Shown here one piece after another: positions 5,717 through 5,726 of a DNA stretch of 5,726 nt (its first letter is position 1; the number at the start of each line of letters is the position of its first letter). The notes below the pieces were generated by a model. The model ran no database searches and had not been told where the DNA came from. It saw nothing but the letters and a program-made list of their open reading frames with translations. The position numbers and the translations under genes are program-made. Origin of the DNA: Actinomycetes bacterium (GTDB taxonomy: Bacteria; Actinomycetota; Acidimicrobiia; Acidimicrobiales; JAKAOS01); contig JAJYGW010000172.1 of assembly GCA_021790615.1 (NCBI GenBank), forward strand, positions 1 through 5,726, given 5' to 3'.

Positions 5717-5726
5717 ATGAGCATCG
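5717..5726 (+). CDS. Start of a gene cut by the window edge (begins M-S-I)
   Basis: ATG at 5717 is preceded by GGAGA (5708-5712), leaving 4 bases to the start, and by the promoter/dyad described at 5673-5700. Only three full codons are visible, so no product can be named. Two other in-frame ATGs lie upstream at 5675 and 5702 without stops between; they have poorer ribosome binding sites, and 5675 lies inside the putative operator. Genes downstream of ArsR-rhodanese regulators often handle sulfur or are membrane transporters, but nothing here tests that. Confidence 0.5.

Overview
The window is very GC-rich, with codons ending mostly in C or G, GTG starts, 4-base stop/start overlaps and almost no weak-sequence DNA outside two short promoter-like islands. 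This suits an actinomycete-like high-GC bacterium; other GC-rich phyla cannot be excluded from the sequence alone. All six complete genes lie on the + strand.

Region 1 (1-167) is a control region: a perfect 8-bp tandem repeat (about 8.5 copies), then a perfect 20-bp palindrome (82-101) that looks like a repressor operator, then the leader and ribosome binding site of the first gene.

Region 2 (168-4613) reads as one five-gene operon: class II aldolase/adducin-family enzyme, carboxymuconolactone-decarboxylase-like protein, MarR-family regulator, 14-helix DHA2-type MFS transporter, and aldo/keto reductase. The first three junctions are all identical 4-base GTGA overlaps, the fourth is a 9-bp gap, and a strong GC hairpin follows the last stop codon. 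The inferred logic is a self-regulated module: MarR binds the palindrome, senses a small (perhaps aromatic or organic-acid) ligand, and controls two lyase/decarboxylase-type enzymes, a transporter, and a reductase that could remove a carbonyl product. The substrate is unknown.

Region 3 (4614-5726) carries a separate unit: an ArsR-family repressor fused to a rhodanese domain, probably translated from a leaderless or nearly leaderless mRNA, followed by a 185-bp gap. That gap ends in an AT-richer promoter with a 28-bp dyad (5673-5700) that looks like an ArsR operator, and a gene whose first codons begin at 5717 and run off the window. The likely theme is reactive-sulfur sensing, with the repressor controlling the downstream gene.
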